A stretch of DNA of 64,000 nucleotides from Mermis nigrescens. Its lineage: Eukaryota; Nematoda; Enoplea; Mermithida; Mermithidae. Position numbers and translations under genes: made by a program. The notes beneath the pieces are model-generated. The model did no database searches. It saw only the letters and a program-made list of their open reading frames with translations, and was not told the DNA's origin. Where the stretch lies: contig JAVLUZ010000019.1 in assembly GCA_036768485.1 (NCBI GenBank), positions 588,889-652,888 of the forward strand, in the 5' to 3' direction. How positions within the stretch are numbered: the stretch's first letter is position 1; every line of letters begins with the position of its first letter. Shown here in pieces: positions 1-9,843 of this stretch.

Positions 1-124
1 TCTGCGGAATGTCGTTCGACTTTAAATTCTGTTTGCACTCTTAAACATTTGGCTAAAAAGAGTCGTTTGAAAGGGTGTAGGCGGCACCAATCACAAGTGG
101 ACGTGAGGAAGGGAGAGCTCTAGA

Positions 125-308
125 CAGGGCGGATTTAGGGGGTGCGGCCACCCCCCCCCCATTGGCCCAAAATAGTGTGCAAAATTAAGGATTTTTGAGC
201 GATTTTCGGCTTAAAACGGCTAATTTTTCCGCTCAAATCAAGGATTCCGCCCCTCCCCTTAGGGGTACCACCCCCCTCCCCCTTAGGAAAATCCTGGATC
301 CGCCACTG
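125..308. mobile_element. Short hAT-like MITE (CAGTGGCGGATC family)
   Basis: A 184-bp non-autonomous element. The left end reads CAGGGCGGATTTAGGG, and the right end, reverse-complemented, reads CAGTGGCGGATCCAGG. It is flanked by a perfect 8-bp target-site duplication GCTCTAGA (117-124 and 309-316). The 8-bp TSD and 5'-CAG ends fit the hAT superfamily. There is no coding capacity; the short ORF across it is incidental. Related copies lie at 25901-26086 and 33028-33221, and long versions at 4999-5529 and 56127-56716. Confidence 0.85.
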
Positions 309-316
309 GCTCTAGA

Positions 317-1020
317 TTGTCTCCAAAAATCGATATATCCCAGCATGGAACTTTCGGCATGTTTTTTGGAATTTTTGCCACTTTAACGCCACTCAAACTG
401 TCTAGAATTCGACTGCTGCCTATGTTGTATGGTACCGATAGTCTGACTGTGCAAAATGATATTACAGTTGACTTTATTTGAACCTTCTTTGTAGCTAAGT
501 TCTTAAATGCTTGCCATGCACGAGAATTTGTGTACTAAAATCTTACGACCTAATGGAAGTCTGTTATATTTATTTGCGTTAAGACACCATAATTACATTT
601 GCTTGAACTGCTATGAATAATGGTCAACGGATCAATTTCTTTGTAAACTGTAAAATTTCATGCCTGCGGATAAAGTAATTTTTGTTAACTTTGAAGTGGG
701 CAAAACATAGACTGAAAAATATCGTTTTTTACATTTCGATGTTTACAATGTTTCGTATAGTCGTGTTTTTATTGTGAAGTGGATTAATATATATTATACC
801 GACAGAAGCGCCTTATTCTAATTATTCATTCGTACGTGCCGTTTTATTAACACCGTTTTACGTGCCTTCGACTCAATTTGCATTTCTTGTAAATAATTTC
901 GACTTACAGGCAAACAAATGTGCCTGCGCTCTGAATGCCATTCGCGTTTTTTTCGTCAATTTTCTACATATTTCGCTCTTTTTTGGCTGAAGATCCGTCG
1001 TATTGGAGCATAGTTATTTC
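317..1020. other. Intergenic, no gene seen
   Basis: AT-rich sequence with no ORF of note in either strand and no repeat I could pair with another place in the window. Confidence 0.5.
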
Positions 1021-1022
1021 AA

Positions 1023-1253
1023 CATATGCGCATAGGGAGGGGTGAGAGGGGGTATTACCCCAGCTGAATGGTCCAAAAGCTAGGTACTGTCTAGCGTTTG
1101 AGCCAAAAATAGTGTATTTTCAAGCGATTTTGATGTAAAACTAGCCAAAAATGCAATTTGCTGTAGTAAAAATCCTGGATTTTACCCCCCCCACCCATGA
1201 CCCCAAAATCTCGATTTTACCCTTGCAAACATGACCATGTGCATCTATGTAAC
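1023..1253. mobile_element. Probable MITE-like repeat
   Basis: The left end CATATGCGCATAGGGAGGGG and the block AGAGGGGGTATTACCCCAGC resemble the start of the repeats near 8196 and 33660. TATTTCAA occurs on both sides, just before 1023 and after about 1253, which may be an 8-bp TSD. The right boundary is uncertain. Confidence 0.45.
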
Positions 1254-1802
1254 TATTTCAAGCTTCAACTTATTCCGAACTTCAGGAATTTTTACATAAA
1301 ATTTTTCTTAGCTTCAATCGGCTTATTGGAATATGTTAACTTTAGGTGTAAATGTTTTAAAGCTTTCGAAGAGATGATGCAATTCTACCCGAATTTTTAT
1401 TGGTGGACTTGTGTTAGTTTATATAGTACTCAATATGCTGTCAAATAATTTTTGAAGAGAAAAGCTTAAATGGATTAAATATTGAATAAATTCCTAGTTT
1501 CAATTAAAAACTGAAGAAAGCGCCTAATCCTCTAATGCGTGTGAAAAAACTTTAGTATTTGGGACGAGTTTGACGATACTTATCTTTCTCGTTACATCAT
1601 AGACTGTGTATGCGAAATTGGAAAACAACATTTTTGCAATGCTAACCGATTCAGTCAGTCATTTTTATAACGCTTTTGTTTATGCGTGGGCCACATAAGC
1701 ATTATGGGAATTCAAAAATTTTTTAATAACAAGAAGTGCGTGAAAACTTATGACAGTTCCAAAAAATCCGTTCTTCGACGTTTCTCATCTAGCAGTATCC
1801 AC

Positions 1803-2058
1803 CATACGTGGGCAGCAAGAAAATTTGGGGGGGGTGCAAGATTTTTTGAAGGTCGAAAAATGGCCTTAAAAATGGTGGTATGGCAATAAAAACACCATTT
1901 TTCGACGTTTCTCATCAAGCACTATCCATTGGCATCAAAAAATTGCGAAAAAAACGAAAAAAAATTTCAAAAATTGAATTCTGGGGGGTATTTTGATTTC
2001 TGGGGGATATTTTGGTTTCTGGGGGTGCATACCCCCAAACCCCCCACGCCCAGGTGTG
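1803..2058 (+). mobile_element. hAT-like MITE, CATACGTGGGC family (family A)
   Basis: A 256-bp copy of the commonest dispersed repeat in the window. The left end is CATACGTGGGC and the right end, reverse-complemented, is CACACCTGGGC, giving imperfect 11-bp inverted repeats. It has a perfect 8-bp TSD GTATCCAC (1795-1802 and 2059-2066). Internal landmarks shared by all copies are AAATGGCCTTAAAAATGG, CGACGTTTCTCATC, CACTATCCATTGGCATC and AATTGAATTCTGGGGG. It is non-coding. Confidence 0.9.
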
Positions 2059-2066
2059 GTATCCAC

Positions 2067-3880
2067 TCACATAAGAAATCACTATCAAAATAAAGAATTA
2101 TTTATGGGTTCTTTCGATGGTTTTTTCTAATCATTGAAATTTTAGCGAGGTCAGCGGTAAATAAATAAATTTTACTTTTACATAAATTAGACAATCCCCA
2201 TCCGCCCTAAGCGACGGGTTTTCCTAGCTCAGGTACCTGAACTAATTTTCGGCCGGATCTTATGTAGACTTTAACCGCCAGCGATTTGTAAATGATCCAT
2301 AGGAGCTATAGTAACCAAACTTGGTATACTATTTGATATTTTATGTAAAGTAAAGTTGAGATTATTCAATCATCCTACACTAAGTGATACTAGCGCTTAG
2401 TAAAACTGGCGGTGAAATCTGCATAGGATCCTTTTTGGCCTTATTGTTTAATAAAATATTTTTCACCGTTGTTTACTCTGTTATTTTTTTATTTCGCATA
2501 TCATCGACGACAATGCATTTTTGTTTTGAGTGATTGTTCCTGCATTTCATTTCCATTTATCTGAATCCGTTCTTGCATTCTCTTTGTGGTGAACATCAAT
2601 GCTTTTACGTGTAAGTTTTCTATGCAAATAAATGTGTCCAGTAATTGTCTCGCGGTGAACTAATTCTTTGCAGAAAAATCTATTCTCAGTGCACCGGAAT
2701 GTAATCAGAAAAGTTTCGGGGCTGTTAGAGTACTTCCAGTTTGCGCCAGAAAACTGTCGAACTTTATTTGACGAATAACGGAACTAGTTGGCTTGAGGGA
2801 CATATCCGGTTCAGATGTGACTGCAAAAGTCGGAAGCATTTCAAAATAGACCGTTGCTATCGAAAGAGGTGATAAAACATTTAAACATTCACTTGAGGGT
2901 TGAAGGAAACACGTAAACTAAGAAAATGATGGCCAAAATAAATTAAAATCAACCATTTCTTGAAAGTGCTTGAAATTGATCAGAAAATGTGGATTATTCA
3001 GTTTTCACACTGTTTAAGCATCTATATTATTTTTGAAGTAATTTTTGCTCGCATCTACGTGGTCGGTGGTCCGACCGTACAGTATAAAATCATTAACTTA
3101 CGGATTTCTACTGTATTACAAAGCGGTCTTACTTTAGCAGGCTAACTTTTATAGTCGGTCGGCTAAGTTCAGACCGCAAATTTGTTTCCCTTTTGCGAAG
3201 CTAGGTGTAGCCCGCAGCTGGACTAACCTTGAGCCTAAGACTTTTCCTTAGCTAAATTCAGGCTTTTCCCTGGCTTTGGGCAAATTTCATTTGAGTGTAT
3301 AGCGTTTTTCGAAAGAAACGATTCGAGGTTGTTCCATTCCACATGGCCCATTTTCGCAGAAGTCCTATTACTGTATTAATTTTTTCAATGCATTAATGAC
3401 TTCTTAAATTATGTTCTCGTAGCGACTGGTTGCTTTAAACTCTTATTGATTTTTAATGTGCGTAACGTGCGGCGCATCTTACAAACTGCCGCAACAACGT
3501 AACCATACATGGGCAGCTAGAAATCTTATTATACTCAAATGGGAGAACGTTAATGGTAGCGAGAATTTGAGAATTCAATTATATTTGCTGGATTGGCTTC
3601 TGACAGATAATAAAATTTTTTCGCATTAAAGGCATATCATCAAAATTTTCTTACTTCTAATGAATTTAGCGAAGTGCAAATATACTCGTACATACAAACT
3701 GGTGCGAATAAACATGCGTTACAGACATAGGTGGGCAATGCCGCGCCACCCGTGCCACCGGATGGCGCCAGAAGGCACTTCAATACCTTCATAACCCCAG
3801 CTGGGTGGCGCCAGAAAAAACAGTTTTTGATTGGGGGAGTAGAATTTTTTGACCCAAAAATAAAAAAGTGAGAAACTGAT
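2067..3880. other. Intergenic, no gene seen
   Basis: No supportable coding region. A short fragment near 3504-3525 (ACCATACATGGGCAGCTAG) looks like the end of a family A MITE. The ORF at 3640-3972 on the minus strand only reads through the AACC repeat. Confidence 0.5.
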
Positions 3881-4268
3881 ACAACCAACCAACTAGCCAA
3901 CCAACTTACTTGCCAACCAATCAACCAACTAGCCAACCAAACAAAAAAGCAACCGGCCAAACAACCAATCAACTAGCCAACCAACCAACCAGCTAACCGG
4001 CCAACTAACCAGCCAACTAGCCAACCAAACAACCAACCAAACTAACTACTGGCCAAACAAACAACCAACCAACCAACTAGTCAACCACTCAACCAACCAA
4101 CTAACCGGTCAACCAACCAACTATCCAACCAACCAACCAAGCAACTAGCCAACCAACCGACCAAGCGGCCAAACAACCAACCAAACTAGCCAACCAAACA
4201 ACCGACCAACCGGCCAAACAACCAACCAACTAGCCAACCAACCAATTAACTGGCCAACCAACCAACCG
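3881..4268. repeat. (AACC)n-rich tandem repeat
   Basis: About 390 bp of CCAACCAAC units punctuated by CTAGCCAAC or CGGCCAAAC. The complementary strand is a run of GGTTGG units. No regular longer period was established by eye. Confidence 0.85.
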
Positions 4269-4479
4269 AAATCCATTGCCCAGGTATGGTTACAGATATG
4301 AATTTAGGCGAACTAGCAAGAAGAACTGAATTTCAAGATTGATCAAAGCAAAATGCCGAGTGTTTTGTCTAGTCTTAAATATTCGGCAAACAAAACATTT
4401 GATCGATAAAAGACGACTTTTATATTCATAAAATGCAGTGCGCACGCACTTCAATTTCGAATTCATATAGCATATAACG

Positions 4480-4625
4480 CTTATCACAGGAATCGGAATC
4501 GGTCGATTCCTATTTTTTTAGAATCGCAATCGAATCGGAATCGGTGATTCTGAGTTTTGCGGAATCGGCATTTCTGAGATATAAAGAATATAAATAGAAT
4601 CGGGATCGGTCAGTTTTAAAAAAGT
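4480..4625. repeat. GGAATCGGAATCGGT-type short repeats
   Basis: Several imperfect copies of GGAATCGGAATCGGTGATTC and ATCGGGATCGGT lie close together between about 4487 and 4615. This is a simple-sequence patch with no coding value. Confidence 0.5.
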
Positions 4626-4998
4626 GTTTATCTGTATATATATCTCTAGTATGCAGCATGGGAATTCTGGGGTTTCAGCTCCGTAAATTTTTATAAGTGC
4701 CTTTAGGCTAAAAATTCTGAGCACCTACCTACATATGTAGCAAGAACACTGTTTTTTTATTGTTTCAAACGATGCTAGTTCTTCCTGAGACACAAAATAA
4801 AAGCAAAAAAATTCAAAGAAAATCGAACAAAATTTTGACGCTTTCGAGCCAAAAGTTAGCTAAAAACGTAGCCATTCTACAGGTCTGCTGAAAATTCTCT
4901 CTACGAGCATGTGATGCTGAGTGCTGTACTGACTGCTGACTACAGAAAATCCCTCATGGGTTTTTATATTTATATATGCTATGCATCATATATGCACA

Positions 4999-5529
4999 CG
5001 GGCGGATTTGAGGGAGTTGGCCGCCCCCTTATGGGTCAAAAATATTTGGCGAGATAAATAATGGATATGTAATTTGCAGTGATTTTTGGCCGTCAGTGAT
5101 CATAATTCCGTAAATTTTTCCGGCGCTCCGCGCCAGAAATTACCTATTAATGACATCTATTTACTTTCTTTTTCTACCTAGAATCTATGTTTCGCTCATG
5201 GAATAGCTTATAAAACAATTTCAAGAGCAGGAACGAGCTCAGCATAGATTTCTACTATTTTCGAGCCAAAATTTCACAAATTTGTCTGGCGCTCTGCACC
5301 GGATTTTCGCTAAAGTCGAAGAAATTTAATACTTTTTCTCACAAAATTATCGAAAATTAAAAAATTTTTCGAAAAAATGTTACGTCAAAAGTGATTTTAA
5401 ATAAGAGTAGACCATGTAAAACGTCGAAAAGATGCTATTTCGCACGTGAAGGGCAAATTTTCGGACCTATTTTTTTGAAAAAGTTGGGTTAATGCCCCTT
5501 CCCTTTGGAAAATCCTAGATCCGCCACTG
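4999..5529. mobile_element. Long hAT-like MITE (CAGTGGCGGATC family)
   Basis: A 531-bp element starting CGGGCGGATTTGAGGG and ending TAGATCCGCCACTG. It has a perfect 8-bp TSD TATGCACA (4991-4998 and 5530-5537). The interior contains two degenerate GGCGC hairpins (about 5121 and 5287) and blocks shared with 18068-18612, 27990-28620 and 56127-56716. No ORF. Confidence 0.88.
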
Positions 5530-5813
5530 TATGCACATGGTCAAAAGCTCTGGGAGCGGGATATACTGAGTCAGGGCCGTGCTTAGAGGTTTAGCGGCCC
5601 TGGGCAAAACTTTATTTTGGCGGCCCCCACAATTTTTAAAACTGGTATTATAGACATCATAATTATCACTTATGTTTATCCTTTACATATGTACCTATAT
5701 GATCGCAGTTAGCATCTTACTGTAAATTTACTAACAAAATATATTATTTTCAGTAGGTATCGTATGTTTTTTCTCAAATAATTTACCCAATTCGTGAATG
5801 ATGACGTGCTTTA

Positions 5814-6188
5814 TTACAAAATAACTTGCCTAGCTTTCTGAGCGGCAAACTGGTCAATCAATTGCAAAAAATCTAACGAAGATGATAAATCCTTTTCAAT
5901 TGAAATAATCGCTAGTGCACTTAGACGAGAATCAGTCATAGTTGACCGCAAATATGTCTTTATTAATTTCATTTCCGAGAAGGAACGTTCTGCTGAGGCC
6001 ACAGCAATAGGTATTGTAAGTAAAATTCTGAAATCAATTATAAGGTTCGGGAAAACATCCTGGAAGTCATTTGATAGATATTTAAGAGTAGCTAGTGGCG
6101 AAGTTAATTCATTTGGACTTGATCGAGCAAGAACTTTTAGCTCAGTGTACATGTCTGGTCCATGTGCATGACTTGAGCGATTCATCAT
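5814..6188 (-). pseudogene. hAT transposase C-terminal dimerisation domain (fragment)
   Basis: About 124 codons on the minus strand. Residues resembling LLTIPIAVASAERSFS followed by KLIKTYLRSTM and RLSALAIISIE are the hallmark of the hAT C-terminal dimerisation region, a zinc-finger MYM/TTF-type lineage common in animals. The fragment carries the natural stop, but the catalytic core and N-terminal zinc finger that should precede it are missing. The reading frame is lost into a MITE relic just upstream, and the ATG at 6188 is only the first in-frame methionine, not a true start. It lies inside the 5572-7276 element, and its orientation matches a transposase reading toward the element's left end. 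It is a dead remnant. Identification as hAT is confident from the motif; lineage within hAT is inference. Confidence 0.88.
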
Positions 6189-6211
6189 CTTCCCATGTTT
6201 TTAAAGCTGGT

Positions 6212-6350
6212 ATTCGAGGGTAGTGCTCAATGAGAAACCTTGAAAACGGTATTTCTTAGCCATACCATCATTTTTAAGACCATTTTTCGACCTCTAAAAA
6301 ACCTTGCACCTACCCTCCCGGGATTTTGTTGCTGCCCACATATGCTGCGG
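6212..6350 (-). mobile_element. Family A MITE relic, partial
   Basis: Shows the diagnostic blocks GTAGTGCTCAATGAGAAAC, CATACCATCATTTTTAAGAC and TTGTTGCTGCCCACATATG in the reverse orientation. About half of a copy remains. It is nested inside the hAT element. Confidence 0.7.
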
Positions 6351-7433
6351 GGGTCTTAGGTGGCGCGGTCAAGCATTCCCTGCGGGGTCCGGGACAGAGT
6401 CCCTACAAATTTTGTAAAAAAGCATTTTAATGTCAAATAATAACGTTAAAATTTTCGCAAAAACGGCCGAATTTCGGCCCTGAATGGGAGCCCAAAAACA
6501 CTCAAAATTGATGAACTCTTACATCTCAAAACTTCTGAGCTGAAATGCGTTTTTCGACCTCTGCTAATTACATAGCGCAGCAACAGGTCGCTGCCAATAA
6601 GATATAGAAAAATGTATAAATTGAAGTTTTTGTTCTTACCCTTTTCCAGGCCCATTTGTGACCTTCTTATTAAGAAGATGCAGTTCAGAAAACAGGAAAT
6701 GCACAAAAACATAAGAAAATTTGGCCATTTCTCTCATTTAAAATAGGATTGTGTCCTTGTAAAGAAAGACAAAAAAGCAAAGAATAGACAAACTGGTACA
6801 CAATCATTTTCGCACTTTTAGTTTTAGGCTCAACAAGCATACACACTTTCATTCAATGAACAAATAGTGCATTAAATTACTAGTGATGTGAAGTGCTAGA
6901 TTATTTCAGCTGATTCAAGCTTATAAATTCATTTGATCTTGCAAAGCGCCGGAAAATTTTGACATTTTAGCCTTTTCGAACTTAATTTTCTGGACACACA
7001 TTATTGCAACAGAAAAATCAACAATATGTCTGAAAAATGAATACAAGTATAGTTCAGTCAGCGTTCTCTTAAAAATGCAAGTAAAGATTTTTAACTGACT
7101 GGGTTTGCATTAGAACGCCGAAAAATCGATCCTTTTGAACGTATGTATCGAATTATTGTACGAGGGCCGCCAAAAAATGAATTCTATACAGCATACACTA
7201 CAACTTTTTTAGCGGCCCATAATTTTAGCGGCCCTGTGCGGCCGCACAGTTCCGCACCCCCCTAGGCACGGCTATGTACTGAGTATCCTTGGTGAGGGGT
7301 ATGAATGATAAATTTTTCACGTGTTCAATGTCAAATTTGTGTACATAATTCGTCATATTTTATTTTTCATGAATGATTATGATTGAATTTTCATGAAAAC
7401 AATAACAATAAGGGCAATGGAATGGCTTGTAAC

Positions 7434-7670
7434 CATACCTGGGCGTAAAGGGGGGATTGGGGGATGGACCCCTCAGAAACCAAAATACCTCCCCCAGAAT
7501 TCAATTTTTGAAATTTTTTTGCTTTTTTCTTAATTTTTTTGATGCCAATGGATAGTGCTCGATGGGAAACGTTGAAAATGGTCTTTTTTCACCATACCAC
7601 CATTCTTAAGGCCATTTTTTGACCTTTGAAAAAATCTTGCACCCCGAGAGTTTAGTGCCGCCCACCTATG
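7434..7670 (-). mobile_element. Family A hAT-like MITE
   Basis: A 237-bp copy in reverse orientation (starts CATACCTGGGCG, ends GCCCACCTATG). Perfect 8-bp TSD CTTGTAAC (7426-7433 and 7671-7678). Confidence 0.9.
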
Positions 7671-8070
7671 CTTGTAACCACACACGGGCAGAAGGGGTAT
7701 ATAGGTATATATATACCCCCCCCAGAAGTTGAACCCCCCGCAGATTATTGTGGACACCCCAGAATTCTATTTCAACAACATTTTTCGTTGATTTTTGGTA
7801 TGTTTTTGCGATTTCACTCCTTCAGAATTTTCTTGCTGGCAATGTATGCTTGTAACATCAAATATACACAAAATAATGGAAGAAAAATATCTGGATGAAT
7901 GAATTGAACCGTCTATTGTTCTGAAAATGAGTACTAGAATTTGAAATTAAACTATTAGACGTCATTTGCCGCCTTTTCTCGGTTCAAGCAATCGGTTTTG
8001 GTTGAAAGGGCCTGGTCTTGGTAGGGATGATACCCCAACCTCCCATTGTGCATGTGTGATATGCATATAT

Positions 8071-8194
8071 TTACTTATTATTATTATTATTATTAATATT
8101 ATTATTTTAATTATTATTATTATTACTATTTTAATTATTAATATTATGTTTATTATTACTATTATTATTATTATTTATTATTATTATTATTATT
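8071..8194. repeat. (ATT)n microsatellite
   Basis: Interrupted ATT/TAT trinucleotide repeat of about 124 bp. Isoleucine/tyrosine-rich ORFs across it are artefacts. Confidence 0.9.
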
Positions 8195-8195
8195 C

Positions 8196-8600
8196 ACACA
8201 TGGGCATAGGGGTGAGAAGGGGTTTTACCCCTTTCTGAGGTTTCGGAAAAATAGGTACTGTCAGGTGATTTTCGGAAAACAAAAGGTGCTGTAAGACAAT
8301 TTTTGAGCTTACTGCGGAAAATGGCCAAAAATTACTCAATTTTAAAATTTTTTATATTTTTTATCGCTAGAAACCTGTCAATTGACTAAACTTCACTAAT
8401 AAGGGCCAATAAACAGTTTGCCACACTTAATGTGCTACTGTGCCACATTATGTCCTAAAATTTGCACGTACAGAATGTACATTGACTTTTCGAGACCTGT
8501 GCAAAGTGAACTCGTGCAAAAACCATTTCCAAAATTTACTATATGACAATTCCTGAATTTCACCCCCTCTGGCCTCCTCTATCATGCCCATATATTATGT
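8196..8600. mobile_element. Dispersed repeat with CACATGGGCATAG end
   Basis: Begins CACACATGGGCATAGGGGTG with a GGGGTTTTACCCC block. It ends near ATCATGCCCATATATTATG, so the two ends form a degenerate inverted repeat around ATGGGCAT. It is flanked on both sides by ATTATT-rich sequence, which hides any TSD. Confidence 0.5.
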
Positions 8601-9059
8601 TATTGGTATTATTATTATCATACATGGACACGCTCATTTTTCCCAAGTTCATGTGACCTTCACAGGCTTGCGTGGTTGCTCAGAATGCCCTGAATAACTA
8701 ATTCAATTACGTGGTTGGTCATGCTTTTCTAAAAACGTTTTAGTTAACAAAGTGGCTAGCATGTCATTGGCTAAACAACAATGTTAAAAATGTTGTTGAC
8801 TAAAAAAATCATAAGGTCGGTTGTGTGGTTGAACATGTAAAACTAAAGAAAATGGACTAGCCAACAGGAAAACGCCGTGGTTGGCTACCAACCACTTAAA
8901 CTTAGCATTGGACTAATGTTCATTTAACAAATTTTGAAAATGTTTGTCTGTTTTCGAATTTTTACGTGAATCTTCTCAAATTTTTGCGTGGTCGGCCTTA
9001 TTTTGCTTTGCGTGGTCCGTGGTTGATCGACTACCCCCACTTGACCCTATGCACATGTA

Positions 9060-9061
9060 TG

Positions 9062-9119
<58 letters not shown>

Positions 9120-9121
9120 CC

Positions 9122-9155
<34 letters not shown>

Positions 9156-9202
9156 TTTATTATACTTATTAAATTATTAGTAATATAATTATTATTATTA
9201 AA

Positions 9203-9238
<36 letters not shown>

Positions 9239-9286
9239 GTCATTATTATCCTCATTGTTATTATTATTATTAACATTATTATTTAT
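9060..9286. repeat. (ATT)n microsatellite next to fucosyltransferase exon 1
   Basis: About 225 bp of ATT/TAT trinucleotides ending roughly 20 bp before the fucosyltransferase ATG. A TATAG acceptor-like sequence follows at 9290-9294. Confidence 0.9.
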
Positions 9287-9308
9287 TGATATAGGACGTC
9301 AACGTTTT

Positions 9309-9843
9309 ATGGAACGTTCATCTCGTTTTGCCATTTCAGTATGCGCAGCATTCCTGTTTTCGTTTACATTGATAACTATCTATCGAAGGTGGACACGACA
9401 TTCAGCATACTTATTTTCATATGGCAGTAATAGCGCATTAGCAAAGTTGCTCTTAAATTCATCCCTAGTTTCCAGCAAAGATAATCCCGTTATTATTCTA
9501 ACGTGGACCGACTTTTTCTCAGAACCTTATGTCGCAACAAATCCAGGTGCCGAAATTTCATGCCTTCAGAATCTAAATTGCATCCTAACAAATGATCGAC
9601 GACTGCTAAAAAACAGTTCCGCCGTGGTATTTCATGCCAGGGACTTTTACGCCTCCACTGATCTCGTTTTGAAAGAGAAAGGGCAGAAATTTATTTTTCA
9701 TTCTCAAGAATCGCCCGAAATGACCTACGTGACGCTCAGAGGTCTGCCGAGCGGATTTTTTGACTGGTCTATGACTTATAAGGCTGATTCGGATATCTTT
9801 TGTCCATACGGCTATGTCAAACCTCAACAAATCGATGGAAGGG
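9309..9843 (+). CDS. Fucosyltransferase exon 1
   Basis: Encodes residues 1-178: cytoplasmic tail, transmembrane anchor (7-25), stem, and the N-terminal catalytic lobe up to the DSDIFCPYGY motif. The donor is GG|GTAAAA after the first base of codon 179. Reading on past the donor meets a stop within about ten codons. Confidence 0.92.

Larger units (their letters stand above)
5572..7276 (-). mobile_element. Decayed hAT transposon
   Basis: A 1705-bp element with ends CAGGGCCGTGCTTAG (left) and, reverse-complemented, CATAGCCGTGCCTAG (right). It is flanked by a perfect 8-bp TSD TACTGAGT (5564-5571 and 7277-7284). It encodes, on the minus strand, only the C-terminal part of a hAT transposase (5814-6188). 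A relic of a family A MITE (about 6212-6350) interrupts the sequence upstream of that fragment, so the element cannot encode a full transposase. Confidence 0.88.

Noticed and set aside
3640..3972. 110-codon minus-strand ORF with Trp/Leu-rich start
   Set aside because: Its start is the translation of the (AACC)n repeat and the remainder is unremarkable.
8944..9180. Tyrosine/isoleucine/leucine-rich ORFs
   Set aside because: Translation of an ATT microsatellite.
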